The notes: a model not told the origin generated them from the letters alone. 64,000 nucleotides of DNA from Pukyongia sp. (GCA_030148705.1 JASBSY010000006.1:186001-250000); one strand, 5' to 3'; positions 38,464 to 48,900 are shown, counted from the first letter of the stretch. A program made the numbers and translations.

Positions 38464-40055
38464 ATCGTAATTATGGTAAATTCTCTTGAAAAGGGATGCA
38501 GTTCTTCTTTTAAACGGGTAAAAAGATCGCGGCCGTAAAGCATATAGAACTCTGAAAAATTCGACATCCGTTCCTGGAGATGGCCCTCGGGGAACAATTC
38601 GTCCTGTATGGCCGTTAGCCGGGTGAGCGATTCTTCATATCGTTTTCGCTGGGCTTTCAGCAGGCGTTTTTCCAGTTTATCCAGGCCGTTGAGTTGTTTT
38701 TTCTCCTGTGCCGCTACTGCACCCACAAAGGAAGCATCGGTGCGTGCGGCGATGTCGTAAAGGTCGCTGAACTGCTTTTTTAAATGTTCACGCTGTACGC
38801 TAAAATCGATCGTAATATCTGAAATCCGCCTGGTGTAGGCATTCTTTAATTGGTGTTGTTTCTGAAACAATTCTTCCACGGTTACCGAAAGTTTATCCAG
38901 TTTTTCCCGTAGCTTTTCTGAAACCAGCAGGGCAGAATTTCGCAGTATAAGTATGGGAAAAGTCACGTCTACTGCCTCGAAATAATCCTTTAGCTGAAAC
39001 CAGTATGCCAGTTCCCCGCCTCCACCGGTATAACACAGATTTGGCAGGATTACCTCCTGGTAAAGTGGTCTCAATAGCGCATTGGGGGAAAATCGTTCGG
39101 GATGCGTCGATACTTCTGCTTTTAGTTCCTCGAAATTGAATTTAATATCGGTCTCATTGATGTAATAAACCGAATCCTTTTCGATGATACGCTCACGCAG
39201 CCCGTCCTTGATATAGAACAGATTGATCTCCCTGGGGTGAACCTGCTCGGGGTAGTCACGGCCCTTTAATTTCTCGGTGGTCGAGGTGATCGCTTCGAAC
39301 GACTGTCGGGTTTCCAAATCCTTTAAGGCATACGGAACAAATGCCTTTTTCAGTTCGGCATCGTCACCATCGATTATGACGAGCCCATATTCTCCGAACA
39401 ATTCGTTGGCCAGGAAACGAGTGGCATCTGTAAGATTATGGTGTTCAAGGTAGGCCTCTTTAAAAAGTCGTTCCAATTCCTTCGAATTGCTGCCAGGGTC
39501 CAACTGAGCCTTAAAATTTTCCAGCACAGCTGATAATCCTTCGGTTGAAAGCCGGCCAACAGCTCCGCTTGCATCTCGGTTCCAACTTAGTTTTTTTCCT
39601 CTGAAGTTGAAATAGTTGATCTCCTCGAAATCGTGGTCTTCAGTAGCCATCCAGTAGACGGGGACGAAATGTTCCTCAGGGAATTCGTTCTTTAATACTT
39701 CCGAAAGATTGATCACTGAGATAATCTTGTACAAAAAATACAACGGCCCGGTAAACAGGTTCAGCTGATGCCCCGTAGTGACAGTAAAAGAATTGGATTC
39801 CGATAATGAGTTGATATTGTTGACTGAAGCTTCTGAGAGCTTTAAGCTTGAGTTCTGCCGCTTTAAACTCTCAACCAGCCTATTCCTGAAATCGTTAGAA
39901 AAAACCGCCCGTTTCTCCTCCAACTGTTTCCCGAACTCGGACAATACCGGAGGGCGATTGTAAAAAGCTGCCAGGGAACCGGCCTCGTCGAGGTAATCGC
40001 TGATCAACTTTGAAAAATATCCGGTTTTGGCGTAGGAAATAGTGTTGGTTGGCAT
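38460..40055 (-). CDS. bshC: Bacillithiol biosynthesis cysteine-adding enzyme BshC
   Basis: A 531-residue enzyme that adds cysteine to GlcN-malate to complete bacillithiol, the low-molecular-weight thiol of many Bacillota and Bacteroidota. It starts MPTNTISYAKTGYFSKLISDYL, the family N-terminus. It contains FTVTTGHQLNLFTGPLYFLYKI (nucleotide-site-like region) and VPVYWMATEDHDFEEINYF, typical of BshC. A coiled-coil segment follows (residues ~370-480). The ATG at 40055 is preferred to 40076, because a -7 box (40074-40081) lies between. It is convergent with the ATP-grasp gene, overlapping by 3 bp. Confidence 0.95.
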   Translation of the reverse strand: MPTNTISYAKTGYFSKLISDYLDEAGSLAAFYNRPPVLSEFGKQLEEKRAVFSNDFRNRLVESLKRQNSSLKLSEASVNNINSLSESNSFTVTTGHQLNLFTGPLYFLYKIISVINLSEVLKNEFPEEHFVPVYWMATEDHDFEEINYFNFRGKKLSWNRDASGAVGRLSTEGLSAVLENFKAQLDPGSNSKELERLFKEAYLEHHNLTDATRFLANELFGEYGLVIIDGDDAELKKAFVPYALKDLETRQSFEAITSTTEKLKGRDYPEQVHPREINLFYIKDGLRERIIEKDSVYYINETDIKFNFEELKAEVSTHPERFSPNALLRPLYQEVILPNLCYTGGGGELAYWFQLKDYFEAVDVTFPILILRNSALLVSEKLREKLDKLSVTVEELFQKQHQLKNAYTRRISDITIDFSVQREHLKKQFSDLYDIAARTDASFVGAVAAQEKKQLNGLDKLEKRLLKAQRKRYEESLTRLTAIQDELFPEGHLQERMSNFSEFYMLYGRDLFTRLKEELHPFSREFTIITI

Positions 40056-40073
40056 AGAAAATCTGAATTCTTT

Positions 40074-40081
40074 CAAAAATA
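40074..40081 (-). promoter_or_regulatory. -7 box (TATTTTTG) of bshC
   Basis: Consensus TAnnTTTG on the minus strand, 18 bp upstream of the ATG at 40055. It rules out the earlier in-frame start. Confidence 0.55.
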
Positions 40082-40162
40082 AACTGTTTTTCTTCCCTAA
40101 ACACCAAAATTACATTAATTCACCCGAATTGACATCATTGGGAAAAAGTGGTGTTCCTAATC

Positions 40163-40190
40163 TTTGATTTCTGAAAATCTGTTACCTTTA
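40163..40190 (+). promoter_or_regulatory. Weak promoter (TTTG ... TACCTTTA) of the M14 peptidase gene
   Basis: TTTG at 40163-40166 and a near-consensus -7 box TACCTTTA at 40183-40190 with a 16-bp spacer. The gene starts 20 bp later. Confidence 0.4.
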
Positions 40191-40210
40191 GCCTTCAAAA
40201 AAATTCTCTT

Positions 40211-42691
40211 ATGTATCGATTTCTTAGCCTTGTAATCTTTTTATCGACAGTAACTGTAAACGCTCAACTACAATCTCCTTCCGATTTTCTGGGCTATGAG
40301 ATAGGAACACAGTTCTCCCGACATGCCGATGTGGTAGCCTATTTTGAACATGTGGCAGAAAACAGTAACATGGTGCTCTATGAAGCCTATGGTAAAACGA
40401 ACGAGCGCAGACCACTTACGTATGCCATCGTATCTTCTCCTCAGAACATTGCCAATATTGATGAAATTAGGCGGGATAACCTTAAAAATGCGGGGCTGGA
40501 GAATGGTTCCGCGAATCCGAAAACGGCAATCGTATGGTTGAGCTATAACGTACACGGAAATGAGGCTTCGAGTACTGAGGCCAGTATGGCAACCCTGTAT
40601 AAGCTACTTACCGAAAAACAGCAATGGCTCCTAAATACCGTCGTTATAATCGATCCCTGTGTAAATCCCGATGGGCGAGACCGCTACGCCAATTGGTACA
40701 ATATGGTCAAGGCTACACCCTATGACATTAAGCAGATCGCCACCGAACATCACGAACCATGGCCGGGCGGCAGGCCCAATCATTATCTATTCGACCTGAA
40801 CCGTGACTGGGCATGGGCAACCCAGGTAGAAACAAGACAAAGACTGAAGGTGTATAACAAATGGATGCCACATGTGCACGTAGATTTCCACGAACAGGGA
40901 ATAAATAGTCCGTACTATTTTGCCCCGGCTGTAGAACCCTACCATGAGATTATTTCCGACTGGCAACGGGATTTCCAGGTAGCTATTGGGAAAAATCACG
41001 CCCGATACTTCGATAAGGAAGGCTGGTTATTCTTTACCAGAGAGAGTTTCGACCTCTTGTACCCAAGTTATGGCGACACCTACCCCATGTTTATGGGAGC
41101 CATTGGAATGACTTACGAACAGGCGGGCCATGGGCGGGCCGGTCTGGGCATTCAAACCGACGAAGGCTATGTGCTAACTTTAGTGGACCGGGTGGCCCAT
41201 CATACTACCACAGGACTTTCTACCATCGAAATTGCCTCACAGAATGCGGAAAAATTAAATTCTGAATTCAAAGAATTCTTTAATAACAGTGATCTCGAAT
41301 ACAAGAGCTATGTGCTAAAGGGGCATCCCGACAAGATCGATGCCCTCACCAAACTACTCGATAAGCATGAGATACGCTATGGTTTCTCTTCCGGGGGTAA
41401 CGTTAGCGGTTACAATTACGCTGAAAACAAGAACGGAAGCATGGATGCTTCCGGGGCCCTTGTAGTAAGCACCAATCAACCCAAGGGAAAGATGATAAAA
41501 GTGCTGTTTGAACCTGATGCCAAATTAAGCGATCCACTTACTTACGATATTACGGCCTGGAGTGTTCCCCATGCATACGGACTTGATGCTATCGCCAGCA
41601 AGTCGCTGGTTACGGCCAACCGCGAACTTCCCACCTATAACATTGCAAATAATCCTGTTGAGACAGCTGCCGGATATATTTCGGAATGGAAAAGTCTCTA
41701 TGATGCCTCTTTCCTTACCGATTTACTGAAGCATAAGATAATCGTCCGCTATTCGGAGAAAGATCTGAGTTTTAACGGACAAAAGTTCGATAAAGGGAGC
41801 CTGGTGATTACCAGAAGCGACAATAGAAAGAATCCTGAATTCGACCAAATTGTTACTGCGATTGCCAATAAACACAACCGACAATTATATGCCTCACCCA
41901 CTAGTTTTAGTGATAACGGCACCGACTTCGGTTCGTCGAATATAAAACTGGTAAACCGGCAACGGGTGGCGATCCTTACCGGAGAAGGCACTTCTTCGCT
42001 TAGCTACGGTGCTATATGGCACTTTTTCGAGCAGCAGCTGCACTACCCCGTTACATCTATAAATACGGATGATTTCAGGGCAACCGTTTTAAATAACTTC
42101 GATGTACTGGTATTGCCCAGCGGATGGTACGGCAGAATTATGAATGAGGATGCCCTTGAAGGACTTACAGACTGGATCAGGGCCGGCGGAAAGCTAATTG
42201 CCTTCGATAATGCTGTTAGCGGTTTTGAAGGTAAAGAAGGCTTCGACCTAAAGAATAATAAAAAGGAAGAGGAAGATAAAAAAGAAGCCTCTGGTAATCT
42301 AACGCCTTACGATCAGAGGGAAAGGGAAAATGTTTCTAATTTTATCACCGGGAGTATTTATAAAATTACTATAGATCCGTCGCACCCAATGGCGTTTGGC
42401 TATGGAGATACCTATTATAGTTTGAAACAAGGAAGTGATTCTTATGCCTTCCTGGAAAAGGGATATAATGTAGGCTACATTAAAGACAGTCCGGTGTCTG
42501 TTGCGGGCTTTTCCGGAGACAAGGCGAAGGCAAAACTCGAGAATTCCATGGTATTTGGAGAAGCCCGGATGGGACGCGGCAGTATAATCTATATGGTGGA
42601 CGATGTACTTTTCAGGTCCTTTTGGGAAAACGGAAAGTTATTCTTTGTTAATAGTATTTTCTTTGTGAATAACAACAGTTACGGGCTCTAA
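40211..42691 (+). CDS. Secreted M14-family zinc carboxypeptidase-like protein
   Basis: An 826-residue exported protein with a signal peptide (MYRFLSLVIFLSTVTVNAQ). The M14 metallocarboxypeptidase domain occupies residues ~50-330: zinc ligands HGNEASSTE (His115, Glu118) and His in HVHVDFHEQG, plus the Asn-Arg pair LNRDWAWATQ and an Arg of ETRQRLK. The C-terminal half has a beta region and then a glutamine-amidotransferase-like domain (RVAILTGEGTSSLSYGAIW, LVLPSGWYGRIM) near residues 580-690, common in these flavobacterial peptidases. There is no T9SS tail. It probably degrades peptides outside the inner membrane. Confidence 0.9.
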   Translation: MYRFLSLVIFLSTVTVNAQLQSPSDFLGYEIGTQFSRHADVVAYFEHVAENSNMVLYEAYGKTNERRPLTYAIVSSPQNIANIDEIRRDNLKNAGLENGSANPKTAIVWLSYNVHGNEASSTEASMATLYKLLTEKQQWLLNTVVIIDPCVNPDGRDRYANWYNMVKATPYDIKQIATEHHEPWPGGRPNHYLFDLNRDWAWATQVETRQRLKVYNKWMPHVHVDFHEQGINSPYYFAPAVEPYHEIISDWQRDFQVAIGKNHARYFDKEGWLFFTRESFDLLYPSYGDTYPMFMGAIGMTYEQAGHGRAGLGIQTDEGYVLTLVDRVAHHTTTGLSTIEIASQNAEKLNSEFKEFFNNSDLEYKSYVLKGHPDKIDALTKLLDKHEIRYGFSSGGNVSGYNYAENKNGSMDASGALVVSTNQPKGKMIKVLFEPDAKLSDPLTYDITAWSVPHAYGLDAIASKSLVTANRELPTYNIANNPVETAAGYISEWKSLYDASFLTDLLKHKIIVRYSEKDLSFNGQKFDKGSLVITRSDNRKNPEFDQIVTAIANKHNRQLYASPTSFSDNGTDFGSSNIKLVNRQRVAILTGEGTSSLSYGAIWHFFEQQLHYPVTSINTDDFRATVLNNFDVLVLPSGWYGRIMNEDALEGLTDWIRAGGKLIAFDNAVSGFEGKEGFDLKNNKKEEEDKKEASGNLTPYDQRERENVSNFITGSIYKITIDPSHPMAFGYGDTYYSLKQGSDSYAFLEKGYNVGYIKDSPVSVAGFSGDKAKAKLENSMVFGEARMGRGSIIYMVDDVLFRSFWENGKLFFVNSIFFVNNNSYGL

Positions 42692-42702
42692 TCCGTCTCA
42701 CA

Positions 42703-43230
42703 TTAATTTATTTTCGTATTCAGGATGGCTCTCGCCTTTTTCTGATTGTACCCCTTGTCTCTGCTGATTTGGGTAAAGATAGCCCTGGCGTCATTCTCAC
42801 GACCTTCTGCCAGCAGTATCAGGCCGTAATACCAGCTCGCCTGTTCTTTGTAATCAGAGAAATCCAGGCGTACCTCGTTCATAAAATATCGCGCATCGTG
42901 AAAATCCGGGTCGTCCAAAAGTAAATAACACATTCCCTTATAGAATTCTACCCAGGTATAATGGATGCTGCTTTCAGTATTATCGAGATCGGACAAAGCA
43001 AGTTCATAATTACCCCGACTGTAATTATTGACAAAGCTGTTCCAGCGAGCAGTGGCTGCAGTTGTTTCAGGGGCCGGATACTTTTCAAAATAGACTGCGT
43101 ACAACTCCTGTCCTGTAGACCCGTTTCCCGGGCTGAACAAAAAAAAGCCCAGCGCCGCAATGATCATTAAAACGACAATCCGGCTGATTCCCTTAATCCT
43201 TTTTTTACGGCTGTGTACAGCGGAACTCAT
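42703..43230 (-). CDS. Membrane-anchored TPR-like protein
   Basis: A 175-residue protein with a basic N-terminus (HSRKKRIKG), one transmembrane helix (IVVLMIIAALGFFLF) and a periplasmic region of helical TPR-like repeats (SRGNYELALSDLDN; LDDPDFHDARYFMNE; GRENDARAIFTQISRDKGYNQKKARAIL). I start it at the ATG 43230, although the frame extends to 43254. It faces the M14 gene convergently by 11 bp. It resembles small tetratricopeptide scaffold proteins; the partner is unknown. Confidence 0.75.
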   Translation of the reverse strand: MSSAVHSRKKRIKGISRIVVLMIIAALGFFLFSPGNGSTGQELYAVYFEKYPAPETTAATARWNSFVNNYSRGNYELALSDLDNTESSIHYTWVEFYKGMCYLLLDDPDFHDARYFMNEVRLDFSDYKEQASWYYGLILLAEGRENDARAIFTQISRDKGYNQKKARAILNTKIN

Positions 43231-43310
43231 AGTTCGTTGTTTTAGTGGTGACAAGTTACGATTTTCTAAACAGCAGTAAGCTGTGGGTGGGAGGACCGTA
43301 ACCTTATATT

Positions 43311-43347
43311 AAAAACCGCTCCTCCACAGAAGTAAAGGAACGGTTTT
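43311..43347 (-). terminator. Rho-independent terminator in the 43.3 kb gap
   Basis: Stem AAACCG-C-TCCT (43313-43323) with AGGA-A-CGGTTT (43336-43346), one internal mismatch. On the minus strand it ends in a run of five T (43315-43311). It follows the small minus-strand ORF at 43382-43519. Confidence 0.75.
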
Positions 43348-43381
43348 ATATAAAAATTATAGAAAAATGTACTTTATTCGC

Positions 43382-43519
43382 CTAATTCTTGGAAAACTTT
43401 GGTTCAATATTGATCATAGCGTCGGTGGTAAAATAATTTTCCGATTTGATGGTCTCATAAAACCATTCCAAAAAACTTTGCGAACGTCTGTTAAACGTAT
43501 AATTCAATTGCTGCTTCAT
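43382..43519 (-). CDS. Small hypothetical protein (45 residues)
   Basis: A short frame with ATG at 43519 and TAG at 43382, coding 45 residues (MKQQLNYTFNRRSQSF, a WFYETIKSENYF segment, and MINIEPKFSKN at the end). No signal peptide or transmembrane helix. The rho-independent terminator 35 bp downstream is placed and oriented for this gene, which supports a real transcript. It lies in a 486-bp region (43231-43716) without other genes; the rest is AT-rich spacer. The family is unknown to me. Confidence 0.5.
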   Translation of the reverse strand: MKQQLNYTFNRRSQSFLEWFYETIKSENYFTTDAMINIEPKFSKN

Positions 43520-43716
43520 AATACTGGTTTTAAAGCGTAGATTGAATCATGGTATTGAGGCTTTTTAAAGCTAGAACATTTTTTCAAAATCATGTAATCT
43601 TTTTCCTACTTTATATGGTATTTTTCGTACATATCGTCGATTTTCTTGTCATAATTTTCAGATTTATCTTAAATTCGGTGCTTTCGGATTCCAACACTAA
43701 CCCCTATCCAACTAAA

Positions 43717-44670
43717 ATGAAACATTTACTTTTATTATTCTCTCTCTCTTTAGCATTTTATTCCTGTAACAATACTGCTGAAAAGCAGCCTTCTACTCCG
43801 GTAACGGAAGACGATGAAATTACATATGAAGCCATCGGCAAGTTAGGCGACACCCTTTACGCAGCTGAGCCTTCAGAAGAGATCCTGGAAAAATACCTTG
43901 AAAAACAACGGATTTACGAGGAGGCACCGGATGATCTGGAAAATCTGATCTGGTATGGAAGATTCACCGCTTACCTGGGCAACTACAGGGATGCCATAGA
44001 AATATACACCAACGGCCTGAATAAATTTCCAGACGAGTCACGACTACTGAGACACCGTGGACACCGGTATATATCTGTGAGGGAATTCGACAAGGCTATT
44101 GCCGATCTCTCCAAAGCCGCTGAATTAATAAAAGATCGAGAAAACAAAACCGAACCCGACGGGATGCCGAACGCAATGAATGTGCCAGTAAGCACTATGC
44201 ATGGGAATATTTACTATCACCTCGGACTGGCTCATTACTTGAATAATAATATGCAGGCTGCCCTGGATGCCTATAAAATGTGCCTGGAGACCTCATCTTC
44301 CCCCGACAACGTTGTATCGGCCACCCACTGGATCTATATGATTAACCGAAGAATGGGGCGGATAGATACGGCAGAAAAGTACCTGGCACCTATTGATAAG
44401 GAGATGGAGGTAATAGAAAATGACGCCTATCACAAAGCCTGTTTGATGTATAAAGGCGAGCTGAAACCGGAAGACCTGTACGACCCGAATTCGGAAGACA
44501 GTGCATCGGGCAGTGCGCTGAAATACGCGGTAGGGAATTGGCATTACTACAACGGTGACAGGGAACTTGCCAAAGAAATATTCAGGGAAATTGTGAGTGG
44601 TGACGACTGGGCATCCTTTGGATACATCGCAGCGGAGGCAGACCTGGCGCGAATGCAACCCGCTAAATAA
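43717..44670 (+). CDS. TPR-repeat lipoprotein
   Basis: A 317-residue protein with a lipoprotein signal (hydrophobic stretch then FYSCNN, lipidated Cys near residue 17). Several TPR motifs follow between residues ~75 and 250: LIWYGRFTAYLGNYRDAIEIYTNGL; SRLLRHRGHRYISVREFDKAIADLSKA; YHLGLAHYLNNNMQAALDAYKMCL. The C-terminal part has further helical repeats (YAVGNWHYYNGDRELAKEIFREI). The start is the ATG at 43717; a longer frame back to 43549 is AT-rich, has no homology I know and is rejected. It probably scaffolds a periplasmic or surface complex. Confidence 0.85.
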   Translation: MKHLLLLFSLSLAFYSCNNTAEKQPSTPVTEDDEITYEAIGKLGDTLYAAEPSEEILEKYLEKQRIYEEAPDDLENLIWYGRFTAYLGNYRDAIEIYTNGLNKFPDESRLLRHRGHRYISVREFDKAIADLSKAAELIKDRENKTEPDGMPNAMNVPVSTMHGNIYYHLGLAHYLNNNMQAALDAYKMCLETSSSPDNVVSATHWIYMINRRMGRIDTAEKYLAPIDKEMEVIENDAYHKACLMYKGELKPEDLYDPNSEDSASGSALKYAVGNWHYYNGDRELAKEIFREIVSGDDWASFGYIAAEADLARMQPAK

Positions 44671-44694
44671 GGCGTTGAACTTAGTCGGAAAAGA

Positions 44695-45918
44695 CTATTG
44701 ATGTTTATTCTTCTCGGCTATCCACTTACTCAGATATTTGGTAGCCTTCATACTGTTGTATCGGAGAATACGGCCAATTATATTTCGATTCCTGTGGCCC
44801 GGCAGATCGTTTTGAAGGTCGGCTAAACGAATTTTGAATTCCTCTACAAAAGTATCACGATTAAATCTGGTTGAAAGTACCCGTGAACAGCGTTCGCCGG
44901 CAAATTCCCAGGATTCCTCCGCAGTGTATAATTCGATAGCCCGCCGGGCAAATTCGTTGGCAGAATTTGCGATAAAACCCGGAAACTCTTCCTCGGATGT
45001 AATTCCTTCAGCTCCAACTGAAGTAGAGACTGAAGGTGTTCCGGTTCTCATGGCATCGAAAATCTTTCCTTTCAAGCCGGCTCCAAATCGCAGCGGGGCG
45101 AGGTTTACCCTCGAACTTTTCATAACCTCATCCACATCGGGGGTCCATCCTTTAATAAGAAAACCTTCCTTTGTACTGTGCATGGCCTTCACCTCGGGTG
45201 GTGCATAATCGCCATACACATTCAGAACGGCCTGGGGCAATTTCTGTCTTATCAGGGGCCAGATTTCTTCTTTTAGCCAGAATACGGCATCCTTGTTGGG
45301 CTTGTGATGGAAATTCCCAATTGTTATAAAATCCTTACGTGCCTCATAGCCAGGGTTTTTTGCAGTCGGACTTTCAAAGATAAATGGCAGGTAAACCAGT
45401 AAATCCGGTTGCACTCCAAATTTCTTTATAAGTAACTGCATTTCGGCTCTAGAAATTATAAGGGTAAGATCACATCTGAAAATGCCGGATAGTTCCCTAA
45501 GTGCGGTATCGGATACTAAATCCAACTCTTCCAGCCGACCATCATCGGGTTTCAAATTTTCACGTGCCGTACGAAGAAAATGAAGGTCCTGAGTATCGAG
45601 GATCTGTATGGCCCCGGGGCATTGTTCTGTTACCCGCCACCCGAATTGCTCTTCAGTAAAAAAACGGTCGAACACTACCAGTTTCGGATTCAACGAATGG
45701 ATATACACATCGAAACTTTCGTCATTCAAAACAATTTCCTGCAACTGCACACCTATCTCCGCTAACGGAAAAGAACGCGGCGTGGGTTCGGCGGTAGTTG
45801 CAAAAATCACATTGTAACCGGCCTCCTGAAACAGGCCTATTAGTTGCATCATCCTGGTGCCGGCAGCCGTTGTGGTGGGCTCCGGTATTGTTGCACCAAT
45901 TATTAAAGTTGTCGTCAA
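44695..45918 (-). CDS. Glycosyltransferase, GT-B fold (GT1/GT4-like)
   Basis: A 407-residue cytoplasmic glycosyltransferase. The N-terminal Rossmann half begins LIIGATIPEPTTTAAGTRMMQL. The C-terminal nucleotide-sugar half contains RKDFITIGNFHHKPNKDAVFWLKEEIW and the acceptor-binding segment RVNLAPLRFGAGLKGKIFDAMRTGTPSVSTSVGAEGI, typical of GT4-type enzymes. The start is a TTG at 45918: no ATG exists between it and the upstream in-frame stop (45925-45927), and the first ~20 residues are needed for the fold. Donor and acceptor are unknown. It is convergent with the TPR gene. Confidence 0.85.
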   Translation of the reverse strand: MTTTLIIGATIPEPTTTAAGTRMMQLIGLFQEAGYNVIFATTAEPTPRSFPLAEIGVQLQEIVLNDESFDVYIHSLNPKLVVFDRFFTEEQFGWRVTEQCPGAIQILDTQDLHFLRTARENLKPDDGRLEELDLVSDTALRELSGIFRCDLTLIISRAEMQLLIKKFGVQPDLLVYLPFIFESPTAKNPGYEARKDFITIGNFHHKPNKDAVFWLKEEIWPLIRQKLPQAVLNVYGDYAPPEVKAMHSTKEGFLIKGWTPDVDEVMKSSRVNLAPLRFGAGLKGKIFDAMRTGTPSVSTSVGAEGITSEEEFPGFIANSANEFARRAIELYTAEESWEFAGERCSRVLSTRFNRDTFVEEFKIRLADLQNDLPGHRNRNIIGRILRYNSMKATKYLSKWIAEKNKHQ

Positions 45919-45989
45919 AATATGTTATTGTTGCCTATCAACTGAGCAGTCTTTTATTAATCTTGAATCGCTTTGCTTTGGCTATACTC

Positions 45990-48900
45990 TCAGGCCAGTA
46001 ATTTAAAGTGGAAGGTACTCCCTACCCCTAGCTGCGAATCGACCCACATCTTGCCTCCGTGTAGTTTTACTATTTTTTCGCAATGGGTGAGCCCAACGCC
46101 GGTGCCGTTAATTTCCAGATGTTGAGAGGAGCGTCCGAAAATCTTAAAAATATTCTCTATATCCTCTTCTGGAATACCCACACCGTTATCGGCGACGGAA
46201 AAGATATGGTAATCGCCGTCCTTAAACGAAGAAATACGAATATCAGGTGCTACGTCTTTTTTACTGTACTTCAAGGCATTGCCAATTAGATTCTGGAACA
46301 ACAGCCGAAGTTCGGTTTCATAACCTTCTATCCTGGGTAGCTTAGACGTGCTGATCTTTGCCTTGCATTCCCTGATCCGTTTGTCAAGATCGTACTTCAC
46401 CAATTCCACGGTTTCCTTTAGGTTAACAGTGGTTTTTTCTCGTTCCTGGCCAATCCGGCTGTATTCAAGCAGGGCTTTTATCTGGTTCCCCAATCGTTTA
46501 GAGGCCTTATGAATGTAATTTATGTAGTCCTTACCCTTGGGATCCAGCTGATCGGTAAAATTCTTCTTTAGAATGTCACTTCCAAACCTGATAGTACTAA
46601 GTGGTTCCTGCAGGTCGTGCGAACAGATGGAAACAAACTGTTCCAGTTCGCGGTTTGCCTGTTCCAGCTCCTCTTTCTGAGCCTCCATTTTCTGTCTGGC
46701 CTGCTTAAGTTCTGAAATATCCAGGAGGGTGGATCTGGTTTTAATAGTACCATTCTCATCTTCTTTGAGGTTGGAATTCAAGATTACCGTAATCTGATCC
46801 CCGTTTTTAGTATTCATAACCAATTCTTCATTCTTCACTCCCCCCGTCTCCTTGATGGTGCTAAGCAGTCTACTAGCCTTTATTTTTGATTCTTCGTCGT
46901 AGAAATCGAAAATCGGTTTGTGCAGTACCTCCTTCTTCCCATCGTACCCGAGCGCCTTGTAAAAAGCCTCATTACATTCGGTGATCTTGCCTGTAATAGG
47001 ATTAATACTAAGGTGCATAATGGGGTCGGAATCGTAATAATCCTTGAATTTCTTCTGACTCTGCCGGAGCTTCTGCTGGGACTGGTGTATTTCTTCGATG
47101 TCGATAAAGGTAATAACAACCCCGTCGATTTCCCCGTTATTGATACGGAAGGGGGTTATTCGCTTTATGAAATGCTGCCCGTCCCGGTCGACCACCCGCT
47201 TATCGATGGTGACCCCGTTATCCAGTACCTTCAAGGCATTCTCTACCAGCGAATTTCCTGTCTTCCTGCCAAAGTTCAGAATAAAGTTTTCGATGGGGCG
47301 CCCAATATCCTGCTGCATCAGGTCGAAGTGCTTTTTAATATTAGGGGTGAATTTTCGTATTCGCAATTCACGATCCAAAAATACCACGCCAAAATGGGTA
47401 CTTTCCAGCAAGTTATCGATTTCCAGGTTTAGGGTAGCCAGTTCGTCAAGTTTCTGGATATGCTCATCATTCATGGTGTGCAATTCCTCATTTACGCTTT
47501 GCAGCTCTTCATTGGTGCTTTGAAGTTCTTCATTGGAAGACAACAACTCTTCATTGGAAGTTTGAAGTTCTTCACTACTGGTTTCCTTCTCCTCTAAAGC
47601 TTGCTGAAGCTCGGATCGAACAAGCTCTAGTTCCTCTTCCAGGTGCTTTATTCGCTCTTTGGCACTCTGACTTAAATTTGCTTTCTCCACTATGGTATCA
47701 TCCATAGATTCGAGCGCACTGTTGAGCAAGGTGACCACGAAGGTCGTTTCCGGCCCGTATTCAGGAGCAACCAATGGCAATACCATGATATCGATAACAT
47801 TCTTCTTCTTCCCCCCGGAAACATTATAATTTTTAACAAGTATCTTAGAATTCGACTTCTTTGCCTTTCTCACCGAGGTTGTAATGGGAATCTTGTACTC
47901 GTCGGGCAGCATAACCAACAGGTTGGTGCTGAATCCAACTTTGGGTAATTTGGCATACTTCGCAAAATTCCCCTTGGCCTCGATAATATTATAAAATTCA
48001 TCGATATGTATGGTAGTGGCATTAAACTGTTCAAGAATTGCCGCACTTAGCGATTCGTCCATTGAATGCGAGTGCTTTCCACGGAAGCGATCGAATAATT
48101 CCTTCTCTCTTAGCTTGTTGCTTGTAATCCCGTTTTTCTTTGCTTCGTTTTCCATATGTACCCTAAAACGTTCCGAAAGTTTCATATTCCGATAAATCTT
48201 CCATTTTCTGCTTACTTCTTCGTAATATCTCGATTCTCCACCAAGATTCTCACTTGTTCCCAACATAAGATAGCCGTCAAGTCGCAGACTGTAATGTAAG
48301 GCTTTTAAAACTGAATGTTGTGCCTGGTTCTGAAGATAGATCAGCAAGTTGCGACATATTACAAAATCGACATTTGTAAAAGGAGGGTCCTTGAGTATAT
48401 CATGAGATGAAAAAATAATGCTTCTTCGTACTTCCTTCGAAATCCTGAACTTTTCGTCCGACTGGGTAAAATATTCGGCTACATATTCAGAGTCTACATT
48501 TGCCAGGTCACTTAAATTGTACACCCCTTTCGATGCGATATCGAGATGGCGTTCTGAAATATCGGTGGCAAAAATCTTTAATTTGATATCTACCTTTTGT
48601 TTTTTGAATTCTTCAAAGAACAGCATTGCCAGCGAATACGTTTCTTCCCCGCTGTTACATCCCACATCCCATACCTTAATGATATCGTCCTTGTTCTTGT
48701 ACTTCACAATGTTCGGAATAACCTGGTTCTCAATAATATGCCAGGCTTTTTCATCCCTGAAAAACTCGGTTACTCCGATGAGGCAATCCCGGTAGAGCGT
48801 TTCTAGTTCCTCATTATTTACCTGAAGGTAGGTGAGGTATTCCCCCAACGAATCCACTTGTACGATCTTCATTCGTCTTAACATCCTGCGAAGCAGGGTG

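Noticed and set aside
43549-43716. N-terminal extension of the TPR lipoprotein reading back to 43549
   Set aside because: It is AT-rich and hydrophobic by chance; the ATG at 43717 begins a proper lipoprotein signal peptide.
46920-47523. Plus-strand open frames of 140-170 codons inside the CheB-CheR-kinase gene
   Set aside because: Antisense to the PAS and coiled-coil region of a clearly coding gene; no homology.
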